From Amycolatopsis tolypomycina (lineage in GTDB: Bacteria; Actinomycetota; Actinomycetes; Mycobacteriales; Pseudonocardiaceae): a stretch of 64,000 nucleotides of DNA. The stretch spans positions 4,650,001 through 4,714,000 of the forward strand of contig NZ_FNSO01000004.1 of the NCBI RefSeq assembly GCF_900105945.1, given 5' to 3'. Positions 8,481 to 18,100 of this stretch are shown piece by piece (position 1 is the stretch's first letter; each line of letters begins with the position of its first letter). Both the position numbers and the translations under genes were made by a program. The notes under the pieces were generated by a model. That model was not told the DNA's origin, did not search any database, and saw nothing but the letters and a program-made list of their open reading frames with translations.

Positions 8481-9755
8481 CTACAACGGGCAACTGCCGT
8501 GGTGGGTGGGGCCGGTTCGCTTCAGCAGGCGGGTGGCGAGCACCTCGGCCGCCACACCGCGGCCGATGGCGAAGCCTGCCTGGTTGCTGAACTCGAAGTG
8601 CTGCCCGCCGAACACCCGCGACCGGCCGGCTTCGGCCGCGGCGGCCGAGAAGCCCGGGTAGGTGCGGGCCTGGCCGCCCGGTGCGGTGTCCGTGGTGTGC
8701 GTGAAGGGAATGCCGTCCGCGCAGAAGAACCCGGCCAGCACCGCAGCCGCCGCGCCGCTGTAGGAACTGTGTCCGGACGGGTACTCCGGACTCCCGCCGG
8801 TGCTGCCGGCCCGCGGAGCCCAGTTCGGGTTCGGCTGCGTCGCCGGGTTCCCGTCGGTCTCCGCCTCGCGGATCGCCGTGGCAGGACGCCAGTGCCGGTA
8901 GGTGAACTTGGTGGCCACGGTCGGCACCGTGGTGTCGGCCAGCGTCATCGTCAGCAGGGCCAGGAGCCGCGCCGAGGCGGCCAGCGACCGGCCTTGGGAC
9001 ACGGTCAGCGCGATCTTCACCCACTCTCCGGCGGGCTGGTCCGTGCCGGCCGGCACGGACCAGAAGTGGTAGGTGGCGAGCTTGTCGGGGGCGGCTGTCC
9101 CGGCGTCGCCGAGCAGCGCGACCTCGGCGAACGCGGCGGCGTAGTCCAGGCCGGCCAGTGCCGGCGGCGGCCCCGGGACGTACCCGGCGGGGTCGGTGAC
9201 GGCGAACGGGCGGACCGTGCGGTACTGCACGCCGGACCATTCGGCCCGGAACACCCCGGGCCCCGCGCCCGCGGGCTGGCTCTGCACCGGAACCGAGCCG
9301 TCGTCGGCGCGGGCGGCCACCACGCGCCGGGCGACCTCACTCCCCCAGCGCACCCCCGCGTCGCGCGGGTGGCCGGGACGCAGGGCGGCCAGGTCGGCCT
9401 GCAGCTGCGCGTCGTAGCCGGCGGTCCGGTCGGGGTCCAGCCGGACGAGGACGCCGTGCGCCGCGGCGACGGCCGCGGCACGGGGATCGGCGCCGCGCGG
9501 GCCGGGGCCGGGCACGAGCGCGGGGCCGCGAGCCGGGCCGGCGAGCCCGTTGACCGCGTCGTAAACGGCGACGTTCAGCATCGCGTAGGTGCGGGCGGCG
9601 TCGGCGTCGGTTGCGCGGGAGGCGCGGACCGCGGCCAAGGCGAGCTCGTTCCACACCCGCACGCTGTCCGACCGCGGCTCGGCAACCGCGGCCGCTGGGG
9701 CGCTCAACCCGGCTGCGGCCAGGATGAACACCAGGGCCAGGACGATCTTCTGCAC
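8481..9755 (-). CDS. Secreted vanadium-dependent haloperoxidase-like / PAP2-superfamily protein
   Basis: 424 residues with a signal peptide (MQKIVLALVFILAAAGLSAPAAA). The vanadate/phosphate-binding signature is complete: K and RP in KFTYRHWRPATAIR (about 280-293), SGH in YPSGHSSYSG (about 324), and the R...H pair in SRVFGGQHFEFSNQAG (about 377-386). This is the haloperoxidase arrangement. Whether it oxidises halides or acts as an acid phosphatase cannot be decided from sequence; secreted relatives in actinomycetes are often annotated only as vanadium-dependent haloperoxidase. It stands alone, convergent with the Spo0M-like gene. Confidence 0.88.
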   Translation of the reverse strand: MQKIVLALVFILAAAGLSAPAAAVAEPRSDSVRVWNELALAAVRASRATDADAARTYAMLNVAVYDAVNGLAGPARGPALVPGPGPRGADPRAAAVAAAHGVLVRLDPDRTAGYDAQLQADLAALRPGHPRDAGVRWGSEVARRVVAARADDGSVPVQSQPAGAGPGVFRAEWSGVQYRTVRPFAVTDPAGYVPGPPPALAGLDYAAAFAEVALLGDAGTAAPDKLATYHFWSVPAGTDQPAGEWVKIALTVSQGRSLAASARLLALLTMTLADTTVPTVATKFTYRHWRPATAIREAETDGNPATQPNPNWAPRAGSTGGSPEYPSGHSSYSGAAAAVLAGFFCADGIPFTHTTDTAPGGQARTYPGFSAAAAEAGRSRVFGGQHFEFSNQAGFAIGRGVAAEVLATRLLKRTGPTHHGSCPL

Positions 9756-9868
9756 GGCCTCGCCTCCCGATCCGCCCGAGGAGTCCGCGGGTTCGCCGCC
9801 CTATCGTGGCGCGAATCCGGCAGCCCTGCGACGGCCACTCGACGGCGCCCCGGCTGGTCCGAATGGCT

Positions 9869-10282
9869 TCAGCGAGGAGCGGGGCGGCCGGTGAATTCGC
9901 CGTACTCGTCCTCGGTCCAGGCCGCGAGCCGCCAGCGTCCCGGTTCGTAGACCAGCTCCGCGTAGCTTTCGGCGGTTCCCCGCAACGCCAGCCTCGTCCC
10001 GCCGGCGAAGAGGAAGACGAACGCGTTGACCACCGGTCGCCGCTCGATCACCTCCAAGCCGATCGTCGCGGTGAGCCCGATACCCAGCAGCCCGGCGACC
10101 GGCGACGTCGTCGCCACCCGGCACGTCAGCGCGACGTCGTCGACGACGTCCCGGCCCTCGACCCGCAACGGGACCCCGAGCGCGTCGGACAGGGTGCCGG
10201 CCAGCCGGTCGACGATCGCCGCCCAGTCGTCGGCCGAGCGCCGAGCGGGGACCGGCGTCCGGAAGATCAGGTCGTCACTCAC
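9869..10282 (-). CDS. Small hypothetical protein, candidate immunity partner of the upstream giant toxin-like gene
   Basis: 137 residues starting with a GTG (10280-10282) that overlaps the end of the 1413-residue protein by 8 bases, so the two are translationally coupled. It has no signal peptide or clear membrane segment, and reads as an alpha+beta domain (RVEGRDVVDDVALTCRVATT; VVNAFVFLFAGGTRLALRG; YAELVYEPGRWRLAAW). I do not recognise the family. Position immediately after the C-terminal, probably toxic, domain is the standard place for an immunity gene, which is the only basis for that suggestion. The 113 bp between it and the haloperoxidase start show no feature. Confidence 0.8.
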   Translation of the reverse strand: MSDDLIFRTPVPARRSADDWAAIVDRLAGTLSDALGVPLRVEGRDVVDDVALTCRVATTSPVAGLLGIGLTATIGLEVIERRPVVNAFVFLFAGGTRLALRGTAESYAELVYEPGRWRLAAWTEDEYGEFTGRPAPR

Positions 10283-13200
10283 CGGCGCTCCCCGGGCGGA
10301 TCGGGCGGCCGTTGCGCGGGTTGATCTCCACGTAGCCCGGCTTGTCCGCCCACTTCGAAACGTCGTTGAAGGAACCCGTGCCGTCCGGATCCGAAGGCCC
10401 GTAAGCGGTGATGACCTCCTCCTTGCGGCCGGCGACCGTGATCGCCACGTCCCCGTTGTTGCGATAGTAGATGTCGACGGCCCGGCCGTCGCTGTTCAGG
10501 CCGGTGAACACCCGGTCCGGCCGGTTGAGGATGTCCGCCTGCATCTGCTCCGACCAGCCGTGGCCCGAACGCGCGTGCCCGGTCTGCCCGGTGCCGCCCT
10601 CGGCGGCCGGGGCGCCGACGACCTCGTCCGGCGCGACCTGACGGCGGAAGTTCGCCCGCGTCTCGGCGGATCCTTCGACGCGGGCGCGTTCGGCGGCGCG
10701 CTCCGGCGGTTCCCCGGCGACCGGGCCCTCGACGATCTGTTCGCCCGGCAGGTCGCCTTCGGTGATCCGCCGCAGCTGCCCTTCGAGGGCCTCGACCCGG
10801 TCGCGCAGCGCGTCGAGCCGCTGCCGGGATTCCTCCAGCATGGCCGGATCACCCAGCTCGCGGGCGGCTTCCGCGTCGGCCCGCGCGCTTTGGAGCTGCT
10901 CCTCGAGCGTGCGCCCTTCCTGGTTGCGCAACTGGCCCTGCACGTCGCGTTCGAACGCCCGGTCACCCCGCCGCCCGGCCGTCACCTCGGGTTCGGCCAG
11001 CAGTTCGCGCACCCGGCGGATGCCCGCGTCGATCTCGGCAGGCTCGGCCGCCGCCCGCGCCGGCGGTTCCCCGGGAGCGACCGCGGGTTCCTCCGGAGCG
11101 GTCACCGGTGGTTCGCCCTCGCGCTCCCCCGGCGCGGCGGCCGCGGGCGTCGCGTCGCCCTCGAGGTGCGGTGTCCCGCCACCGGTGCCGGGCTGGTTCT
11201 CGTACCACTCGCCGTAGGCCTCCATGGACCGGAAGCGCCGGGTCACCGGGTTTCCCTGGGCGTCCGGGTACGTCAGCGAGTACGGCTCCGGGTTCGCCGG
11301 GTCGTACCCGTAGGTGACGGTCTCGTTGCCGCGCTCGGTGACGATCCCGATGGTCTGCTCGACCGGCCGCCCGCCGGCCTCGGCCTGCAGCCGCGCGACG
11401 TCGAAGTCGCCGCCACGGCCACTCGGGTACCGATGCGGCTCCAGGGTCACGCCGCTCGCGGGATCGACCGGGTGCGAGTGCTCCACGAGGTCCCAGCGGC
11501 CGGGCTCCCCCGGCCGGCTCTCCAGGAATTCGCGCATCGCCGGGTTGCGGCCCTCGTAGGCGTCGACGAACTCGTTGTTGCCCTGCACGACAATGCATTC
11601 ACCGGTCTCGCTGTTGCGGTAGACGGCGACCTCGTTGTGCGGAGCGTCCCGACGCGCGTTCTCGTACATGACGCGCGCGTCGGCCTCGCTCATCGGGTGT
11701 TCGTCGTGCATGACGGTGCCGTCCGGGAGGTCTTCGACCGGCAGATCGGCGTGCTCGTCGTTCGGGATCGTCGGCCGGTCCTCCTCCGGGCCGCCCGGCA
11801 TCGTGGTGCGCTCGTCCTCCGGACCGCCCGGCACCGTCGTGCGCTCGTCCTCGGCACCGCCCGGCACCGTCGTGCGCTCGTCCTCCGCACCACCCGGCAC
11901 CGTGGTGCGCTCGTCCTCCCCACCACCCGGCACCGTCGGCCGGTCCTCCTCCCCACCACCCGGCACCGTCGTCCGCTCCTCCTCCCCACCACCCGGCACC
12001 GTCGTCCGCTCGTCGGCCACCGGCGTGGGCGGCTCCTCGTGCGGCAACGCCCCCTCGACGGGCGCGTCCGGCATGGCGTCCGCGCGTGCCTGCATCCGCG
12101 CGGACGAGGCGTTGATCTCCGCGGGCGTGACGTTGAACGCGTGCCCGCTGTCGACCATCGCCCCGCGCGCGCTGCTGGTCACGTTCTCGATGAACCGGCC
12201 GCCCGGACCGTAGGAAAGCGCTATCGACATCCCGATGTTGACCAGCAGGCCCTCGTGCCACGGGCGGCCGGCGACGACGTTGTTGACGATGCCGAGCGTC
12301 GCGCCGGTGACGACGTTCGCGGCCTTGCCGATGGCCAGCGCGCCGGCCTGGGTGAGCAGCTGCCGCTCGACCGCTGCGCCGAGAGCTCCGCTGACGCCGC
12401 CGCCGATCGCGCCGCCGATGGCGCCGAAGATCGCGCCGACGACCATCTGCCTGCCCAGCTCCGACCAGTTGGTGTCGCGGCCGTGCACGGCGTTGTCGGT
12501 GAGCGTGGTCGCCGCCGCGGAGAGGGCGCCGGCCAGCGCGCCGGCCAGGATCAGCGCGCCGATCCCCGTGCCGAGCAGCGCGACCACCGCGATCGTGACG
12601 AGCAGGCCGACGACCAGGCCGGCGACCATGCCCCACGGCACGCTGCGCACCGCGTTCTCCAGCCAGCTGCGGTGGGTGGCCTCCTCGGCCTCGCGCATCG
12701 CCTGGTCCATCCGGCCGTCGAGCGTGCCCAACGGCTCCCGGGCACGTCCGGTCGCCTCCGCGGCCCGCTGGGCCAGCGCCTCGCGGAACTGCCCGAGCGC
12801 CTGCCCGAACCGGGCGTCGAGGTCGGCGATGGTCCGGTCCAGGCTCGCGAACGCGCCGTCGACCGTCCGGTCGCCGGACTGCTGCGCCCCGGACACCAGG
12901 CGGGCCAGCTCTTCGGCCAGCGACGCGGCCTGGCCGTCGGCACCCGCCTGCCCCGCGGCGGCGGTCTCGGCGGCCTGGTCACGGGCTTGTCCCGCCGCCG
13001 CACGGACCGCGTCCAGGGCCTCGCCCGCGGTCGTGCTGAACGCCTGGGCGATCTCGGCGAGCGCGACCCGTGCCTGTTGCCCGGTGTCGCCGAACCCCTG
13101 CCGCACCTGCGCACTCAGCTCACCGGCCAGCCGGGCGGCGGCGGCGCGGCGGACGCGGCGGTTGGCGATCCCGCCGAGGATTCCGTCGAGCAGCGCCGCA

Positions 13201-14516
13201 CCGCCCTGTGCCGCCTGGTCGTGCTGCGCCTGCCCGGCCGCGACGGCCTGGGCGCCGGCGTCGCGCACGGCGGCCTTGGTCAGGTCGACCTGTTCCCGGA
13301 TCGCCTGCGTGACCGACGAGCGCAGCGCGGCGAGCTGGCCGGCGACGTCGGCGCCGAGCCGGGTGAGGGACGAGCAGCCCGCGGAAATAGCCTGGCCGAG
13401 CTGGCTGCCCGCCCCTTCGGTGGTCTGGGTGAGCACCGCGGTGATCGACGGCAGCTGGGTGCGGATCCGGTCGGCGATCTCGTTCGCCTGCCCGACCAGC
13501 TGGGCCCGGGTCTCCGGCCCGAGGTCGCGCAGCTGCGTCACGGTGTCGCCGAGTGATTCGGAGATCCGGGTGGCGGTGTCCGCGGCGACCTCGCGCGCGG
13601 CCGCCGCCCTGGCCTGTGCGCCCTCGGCGTCGGCACCACCGGGCGACGCGGCTCGCTGCGCACCCCGCGTGCGCGCCTGCCCGGCGAGGGCGTCGACCTG
13701 CGTGCGCGTGTCGGCGGCGGAGGTGTTCGCGGCGGTGACGGCCTCGGCGCCCTTGGTCGTCCCGAGGGCGCGGATCTGCCCGGTTCGCGCCGCGTACCCC
13801 TCGTCGAGCCGGCGGCCGGCCTCGGTGGACCACGCCGTGAGCCGCGCCTGCTCGGCCTGCCCGGCCTGGCGCATCCGCTGCTGGGCGCCAGCGACGGCGG
13901 TCGTCACCCGGCCCTCGGCCGCGGTGAACCCGGCCTCCACCGCGGCGAGCTCGCCGGTGGTCTCCTGCTCGATCGTCTCCTGCTGTTCCTCGACCGTGGT
14001 CTCGACGAGCGCGAGCTGCTCGTCGACGGCGGCCGCCAGCGTCGCCTGGCCTTCCGCGCCGGCCTCGGCGACGGCGGCCACGACCTGCTGGGCGCCCGCC
14101 GCGGCCGCCGGCGGTGCGGTGACCGGCGCCGCCTGCGCCGGCCGTCGGCCACCGATCCCGTGCGGCACGGCGGACGGCGGCGCCGGTGCCTTCGCGGGCC
14201 GGGCCGGGGCGGGCAGTTCCGGGGCTGCGACGGGCTTCACCGGTGAAACCGGCTGCGGGACGCGGACATCCTCGGGCGCTGGCGTCGCCGGCGCGACCGG
14301 AGGCGCCTTCGGCGGCGGGGCCGGACGACGCTCGCGGACCTCGGCGCCCAGCAGCGAGCTGACCGCCTGGTTCCCGGCACCGCCCTGCAACGCGGTGATC
14401 GTCCGCGGGTCCATCGGCCCTTCGGCCCGCGCCGGCGCGGGAGTCGCGAGCCGTTCGACGGCAAGGGGCGGCCGCGGGCCGTCCCGCTCCGGTTCGCGGT
14501 GCTCCTGGTGGTCCAC
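10275..14516 (-). CDS. Giant polymorphic-toxin-like protein with LQxxAGN leader, TPG repeats and C-terminal toxin-like domain
   Basis: 1413 residues from a GTG with GGGAGGGA just upstream. There is no signal peptide. Order of parts: the leader motif LQGGAGNQAVSSLL (43-56); a proline/alanine linker (60-170); a very long Ala/Gln/Glu-rich helical region, probably coiled coil (about 180-620); a glycine-zipper hydrophobic region of several possible membrane helices (about 625-760); seven 11-residue repeats of type DERTTVPGGAE (840-916); a domain with HSHP near 1013 and a PSGRGGD segment shortly after, reminiscent of JAB/JAMM peptidases but with longer spacing; a Glu/Ala helical linker; and a final ~110 residues (GHGWSEQMQADILNRPDRVF ... 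AVDIYYRNNGDVAITV ... VITAYG) that look like a nuclease-type toxin tip. The small gene after it overlaps by 8 bases. Delivery route and toxic activity are inferred. Confidence 0.85.
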   Translation of the reverse strand: MDHQEHREPERDGPRPPLAVERLATPAPARAEGPMDPRTITALQGGAGNQAVSSLLGAEVRERRPAPPPKAPPVAPATPAPEDVRVPQPVSPVKPVAAPELPAPARPAKAPAPPSAVPHGIGGRRPAQAAPVTAPPAAAAGAQQVVAAVAEAGAEGQATLAAAVDEQLALVETTVEEQQETIEQETTGELAAVEAGFTAAEGRVTTAVAGAQQRMRQAGQAEQARLTAWSTEAGRRLDEGYAARTGQIRALGTTKGAEAVTAANTSAADTRTQVDALAGQARTRGAQRAASPGGADAEGAQARAAAAREVAADTATRISESLGDTVTQLRDLGPETRAQLVGQANEIADRIRTQLPSITAVLTQTTEGAGSQLGQAISAGCSSLTRLGADVAGQLAALRSSVTQAIREQVDLTKAAVRDAGAQAVAAGQAQHDQAAQGGAALLDGILGGIANRRVRRAAAARLAGELSAQVRQGFGDTGQQARVALAEIAQAFSTTAGEALDAVRAAAGQARDQAAETAAAGQAGADGQAASLAEELARLVSGAQQSGDRTVDGAFASLDRTIADLDARFGQALGQFREALAQRAAEATGRAREPLGTLDGRMDQAMREAEEATHRSWLENAVRSVPWGMVAGLVVGLLVTIAVVALLGTGIGALILAGALAGALSAAATTLTDNAVHGRDTNWSELGRQMVVGAIFGAIGGAIGGGVSGALGAAVERQLLTQAGALAIGKAANVVTGATLGIVNNVVAGRPWHEGLLVNIGMSIALSYGPGGRFIENVTSSARGAMVDSGHAFNVTPAEINASSARMQARADAMPDAPVEGALPHEEPPTPVADERTTVPGGGEEERTTVPGGGEEDRPTVPGGGEDERTTVPGGAEDERTTVPGGAEDERTTVPGGPEDERTTMPGGPEEDRPTIPNDEHADLPVEDLPDGTVMHDEHPMSEADARVMYENARRDAPHNEVAVYRNSETGECIVVQGNNEFVDAYEGRNPAMREFLESRPGEPGRWDLVEHSHPVDPASGVTLEPHRYPSGRGGDFDVARLQAEAGGRPVEQTIGIVTERGNETVTYGYDPANPEPYSLTYPDAQGNPVTRRFRSMEAYGEWYENQPGTGGGTPHLEGDATPAAAAPGEREGEPPVTAPEEPAVAPGEPPARAAAEPAEIDAGIRRVRELLAEPEVTAGRRGDRAFERDVQGQLRNQEGRTLEEQLQSARADAEAARELGDPAMLEESRQRLDALRDRVEALEGQLRRITEGDLPGEQIVEGPVAGEPPERAAERARVEGSAETRANFRRQVAPDEVVGAPAAEGGTGQTGHARSGHGWSEQMQADILNRPDRVFTGLNSDGRAVDIYYRNNGDVAITVAGRKEEVITAYGPSDPDGTGSFNDVSKWADKPGYVEINPRNGRPIRPGSAGE
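11767..11997. repeat. Seven tandem 33-bp repeats inside the giant toxin-like gene
   Basis: Seven consecutive 33-bp units run from 11767 to 11997, and an eighth begins at 11998. On the coding strand each unit encodes an 11-residue motif close to (D/E)-(D/E)-R-(T/P)-T-(V/M/I)-P-G-G-x-E. Units differ by a few third-position and swap changes, so they arose by tandem duplication and are partly homogenised. The invariant Thr-x-Pro amid acidic residues could be a phosphorylation or binding motif, or only a flexible spacer. Confidence 0.9.
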
Positions 14517-14647
14517 GGTCCCTCCCCCGTTCGCCCCGTCCCAGGATCGCGCGCGCGGCGCTCCGATCCCAGGCCGGACGGGCAGCCGAGAGGGCGGCAC
14601 CTGCGGCCCGCGCGGGCCGAAGCGCACCAGATGCGAGCAGGTGCCCG

Positions 14648-15103
14648 TCAGTCGCCGGTGACCAGCTCCACGCCGAGCAGGCCGGCCAGCTCGGCCAGCT
14701 GCTCCCGGGTGTAGGCGTCCCGGAACGCGACCAGCACCTTGCCCTCGGCGTCGGCGAAGCAGCCGAGGCCCGATCGCGGCGTCCGGATCCGGGCCACGGC
14801 CTCCCGCCGGGCGGTGCCGGGCGCCCCGAGCAGGGTGTGCACCCGGACCTGCTCGGCGTCGACGACGATCTTGGTGCGGCGGAGGTAGGCGATGGTCGGT
14901 GCGGCGACCAGCACGACCGCCCCCAGCCAGGACAGGAACTGGCCGGCGCCCCGGCCCGCGACGCCGCCGGCCAGGCCGGCCGCGACGAGGCCGGCGGTGC
15001 ACAGTCCCAGCACGATCACCAGGTAGGCGACGCGCCCGTTGCGCAGGGAGCAGCGGAACACCGCCGGCATCGGCATCGGCTCCGTCACCGGGTCAGTGTC
15101 CAC
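14648..15103 (-). CDS. Small membrane protein with PH-like tail, candidate immunity partner of the Rhs protein
   Basis: 151 residues from a GTG (15101-15103) that overlaps the end of the Rhs gene by 11 bases, indicating coupling. Two hydrophobic segments (VAYLVIVLGLCTAGLVAAGL and LSWLGAVVLVAAPTIAYL) precede a cytosolic segment (RRTKIVVDAEQVRVHTLLG ... FADAEGKVLVAFRDAYTREQ) in the style of bacterial PH-domain membrane proteins. Placement directly after an Rhs C-terminal tail suggests immunity, and membrane location would fit a membrane- or envelope-acting toxin; both points are inference. The 131 bp between its stop and the giant toxin-like gene hold only the latter's RBS. Confidence 0.8.
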   Translation of the reverse strand: MDTDPVTEPMPMPAVFRCSLRNGRVAYLVIVLGLCTAGLVAAGLAGGVAGRGAGQFLSWLGAVVLVAAPTIAYLRRTKIVVDAEQVRVHTLLGAPGTARREAVARIRTPRSGLGCFADAEGKVLVAFRDAYTREQLAELAGLLGVELVTGD

Positions 15104-18100
15104 AGCCGCTCTTGATCGCGTAAATCGGGTCGAACCCGCCGAGTGCCATGCTCAGACCGCCGATCATCGTCGTGTTGAACCGGCCCAGGAACTTCAGGTA
15201 GTCCTCGTCGTACCCGACCGACCTGCCGTACGCGTTGAACCCGTCGCCGAGCGCGCCGGCCGCGGCGCCGATCAGACCTTCGCCGACGACCTCGCCGAAG
15301 TCGACCTTGCTGTTGTCCCAGTCGTTGTCGTGCAACTGGGTCAGGTAGTCGACCGTGAGGTTGGTCGCCACGCCGGCGCAGATACCGCACTCGGCGAAAG
15401 TGGCCCCGAACACCCCGCCTGCCGCGGCGGCGATGCCGACGTCGGCCCAGTCGACGTGACCGGTCAACGCGCCGTGGATGAGCGCGCCACCGCCGGCGGC
15501 GATGGCGCCGACCGCGCCGGCGATGAGGTTGTCCAGGCCGAACAGCTCACCGGTCGGGTCGGTGCGGTTGACCGGGTTGCCGCCCGTGTACGCGTAGGCA
15601 GTGCCGCTGGTGTCGACCAGGGGGTCGACGGACAGGAACAGCGCGGTGGCGGGGTCGTAGTACCGGGCACGGAGGTAGATCAGCCCGGACTCGGCGTCGG
15701 TGTACTGGCCCGTGTACAGCAACGGCGTGTGGGCACTGCCGCTGGTGGTGGCCACGCCGTACGGCGTGTAGGAGGCGTGCCCGGCCACGGTGCCGGCGCC
15801 GTCGAGCAACCCGATCGTCGAACCGAGCTGGTCGTGCACGAACCAGTTCGCCGCCGCGCCGATCTGCTCGATGGGCAGGCCGCCCGGGCCGTACAGGTAG
15901 CTGTTCGTGCCGTCGGAGAGCACGTTCGGCGTCTCGCCGCCGTCCCAGACGAACGTGGCGGTCACCCCGCCGGCCGTCTTGGTCGTGCGCAGGCCGTCGC
16001 CGTTGTAGGTGTAAGTGGCCCCGGCCGTGCCGGTGAGCCGCCCCGCCTGGTTGTAACTGTAGGTGGTGGAGCCGAACGTCTTGCGCTCCCCCAGGTTGTC
16101 GTGGGTGACGGCCGTGGCGCCGCCGGGCACGGTGCCGCAGGTGGGGGCGGTCACCGTGCTGCCGGCCAGTGCCCAGCACAGCTGCCCGGCCGCGTCGAAG
16201 GCCTGCGTCGCGGCGCCGACGGTGGTCGGGTTGTCCGCCGCGTCGTAGGCGAACGTGCTGCCGCCGGCACTGCCGAGCTGCTCGCGCGGGGTGTAGCCGA
16301 AGGGCTGCGAGCTCGTGCCGACGGTCTGGGTCGACAGCTGCCCCATCGGGTCACGGCCGTAGGTGGCCGACAGGACCGTGGCCGACCCGGTGACCGCGGA
16401 TGTCGAGGTCTGCTGCTCGGCGTCGTCGTAGCCGTCGGTGACGGTGTCGCCGTCCGGGTACTGGGTGGTGCGCACCTTCCCGTCGTTGTCGTAGCCGAAG
16501 ACGGTCTGGTTGCCGTTCCAGTCGGTGACGGTCTTCAGCCGTCCGGCGTCGTCGAAGGTCCGGAGCACCGGCGTCGCCTGCCCCGGGTAGGTGATCGACG
16601 TCTGGTTGCCCGCATTGTCGTAGCCGTAGCCGACCGCGGCACCGGATCCCTGCGTCTGGGCGGTGAGCTCGCCGAACGTGTCGTAGGTCCAGGTCGAGGT
16701 CCCGGTGCCGTCGGTCATCGTGCGCCGCCGGCCGACGGGGTCGTAGGCGTAGGTGGCGCCCGGGGTGACACCGTCCGAATAGGACACCGACTTCAGCAGG
16801 CCCGCCGCGTCGTAGCCCATGGTCGTGACCCGCCCGGCCGCGTCGGTCACGGTGAGCGCGCGGCCCGCCGGGTCGAGGTGCGTGCTCGTGACGCGGTGGT
16901 CCGGATCGGTCCGGCTGTTCCTGCGGCCCTGGCCGTCGTAGCCGTACTGCGTCTTGGCGCCGAGGCCGTCGACGGTGTCGGCGAGCGTGCCGTCCGGGTT
17001 GAGGTCGCTGATCCGGGTGGTGCCGTCGGCCTGCGTCACCTTGGTCGCCTGGTCGGCCGCGTCGAACGTGGTGATCACGGTGTGGTTGTTCGGATCGGTG
17101 GCCGACGTCTTGTTCCCGTCCGCGTCGAAGACCGCGGTCGAGCTGTGGCCGAGCGGATCGGTGGTGCGGTTGACGTTGCCGTGGGCGTCGTGGCCGTAGG
17201 TGGTGCAGCCCTTCGCCGGCGGCGTGCACGACGGTGCGACCCCGGCCGCCGTGCCGTTCGGGTCCACTGTGGACGTCAACCAGCCGGTCCGGGTGTCGTA
17301 GCCGTACTGGGTCTTGTCGCCGGCGGCGTCGGTGACCGTGGCCTTGTCGCCGTAGGCGTCGTAGGTCGTGGTGGTGGTCTTGCCGTTCGGGTCGGTCAGC
17401 CGCGTCTGGTCGGCCGGGTGCGCGGCGTCGTCGTGGTGGTAGGCGGTGGTGCGGGTGGGCGCCGGCCCGAAGTTGCCGGTCAGCGACTCCACCACGTTGT
17501 TGGCCTGGGTGACGGTGGTGGCCGTCGGCACCAGCGTGTCCGGGTCGTAGGTGGTGACCGTGGCGACCCCGTTCTCGTCGATGCTCTCGACCGGGTCGTC
17601 GTGGTCGTCGAAGGCGTAGTTCTTGGTGAAGCCCAGCGCGTTCGACTCGGACGTCCGGTTGCCGTGGTCGTCGTAGGTGAACGTCTGGAGGTCGCCGTCG
17701 GGATCGGTCTGGCTCGACACGCCGAGGGTCACCGGGTCGTAGGTGTAGCTGGTGGTGCCGGCGTCGCCGGTGCCGTACCCCTTGGTCTCCGAGACGAGCA
17801 GGGCGTTCTGGTAGGTGTCCAGCGTCTGGTGCCCGGCCGGGTCGGTCACCAGGGTCTGCCCGGCGGTCAGCCCGCCGTCGGGTCCGTAGGTGAACGTCGT
17901 GGTGTGGCCGTTGGCGTCGACCTGCGTCTTCACGCGTTCGGCGCTGTCGTACGTCATCGCGGTGACCGCGGACGCGGCGCCGCCGTAGTTCTTCGGCGAC
18001 CGCATCGAGGTCATCAGGTGGCCGGCGTAGGTGTACTGCGTGTGGTCGTCGTCCTTGAGCGTTGGGGTGCGGGTGGTGCCCGCGCCGTAGACGTCGGTCA

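Noticed and set aside
11767..11997. CRISPR-like array
   Set aside because: Units are contiguous without spacers and translate in frame as a protein repeat.
10026..13556. Long plus-strand frame opposite the giant toxin-like gene
   Set aside because: Arg/Val/Leu-rich composition and no motif; the minus strand frame has coherent domains and an RBS.
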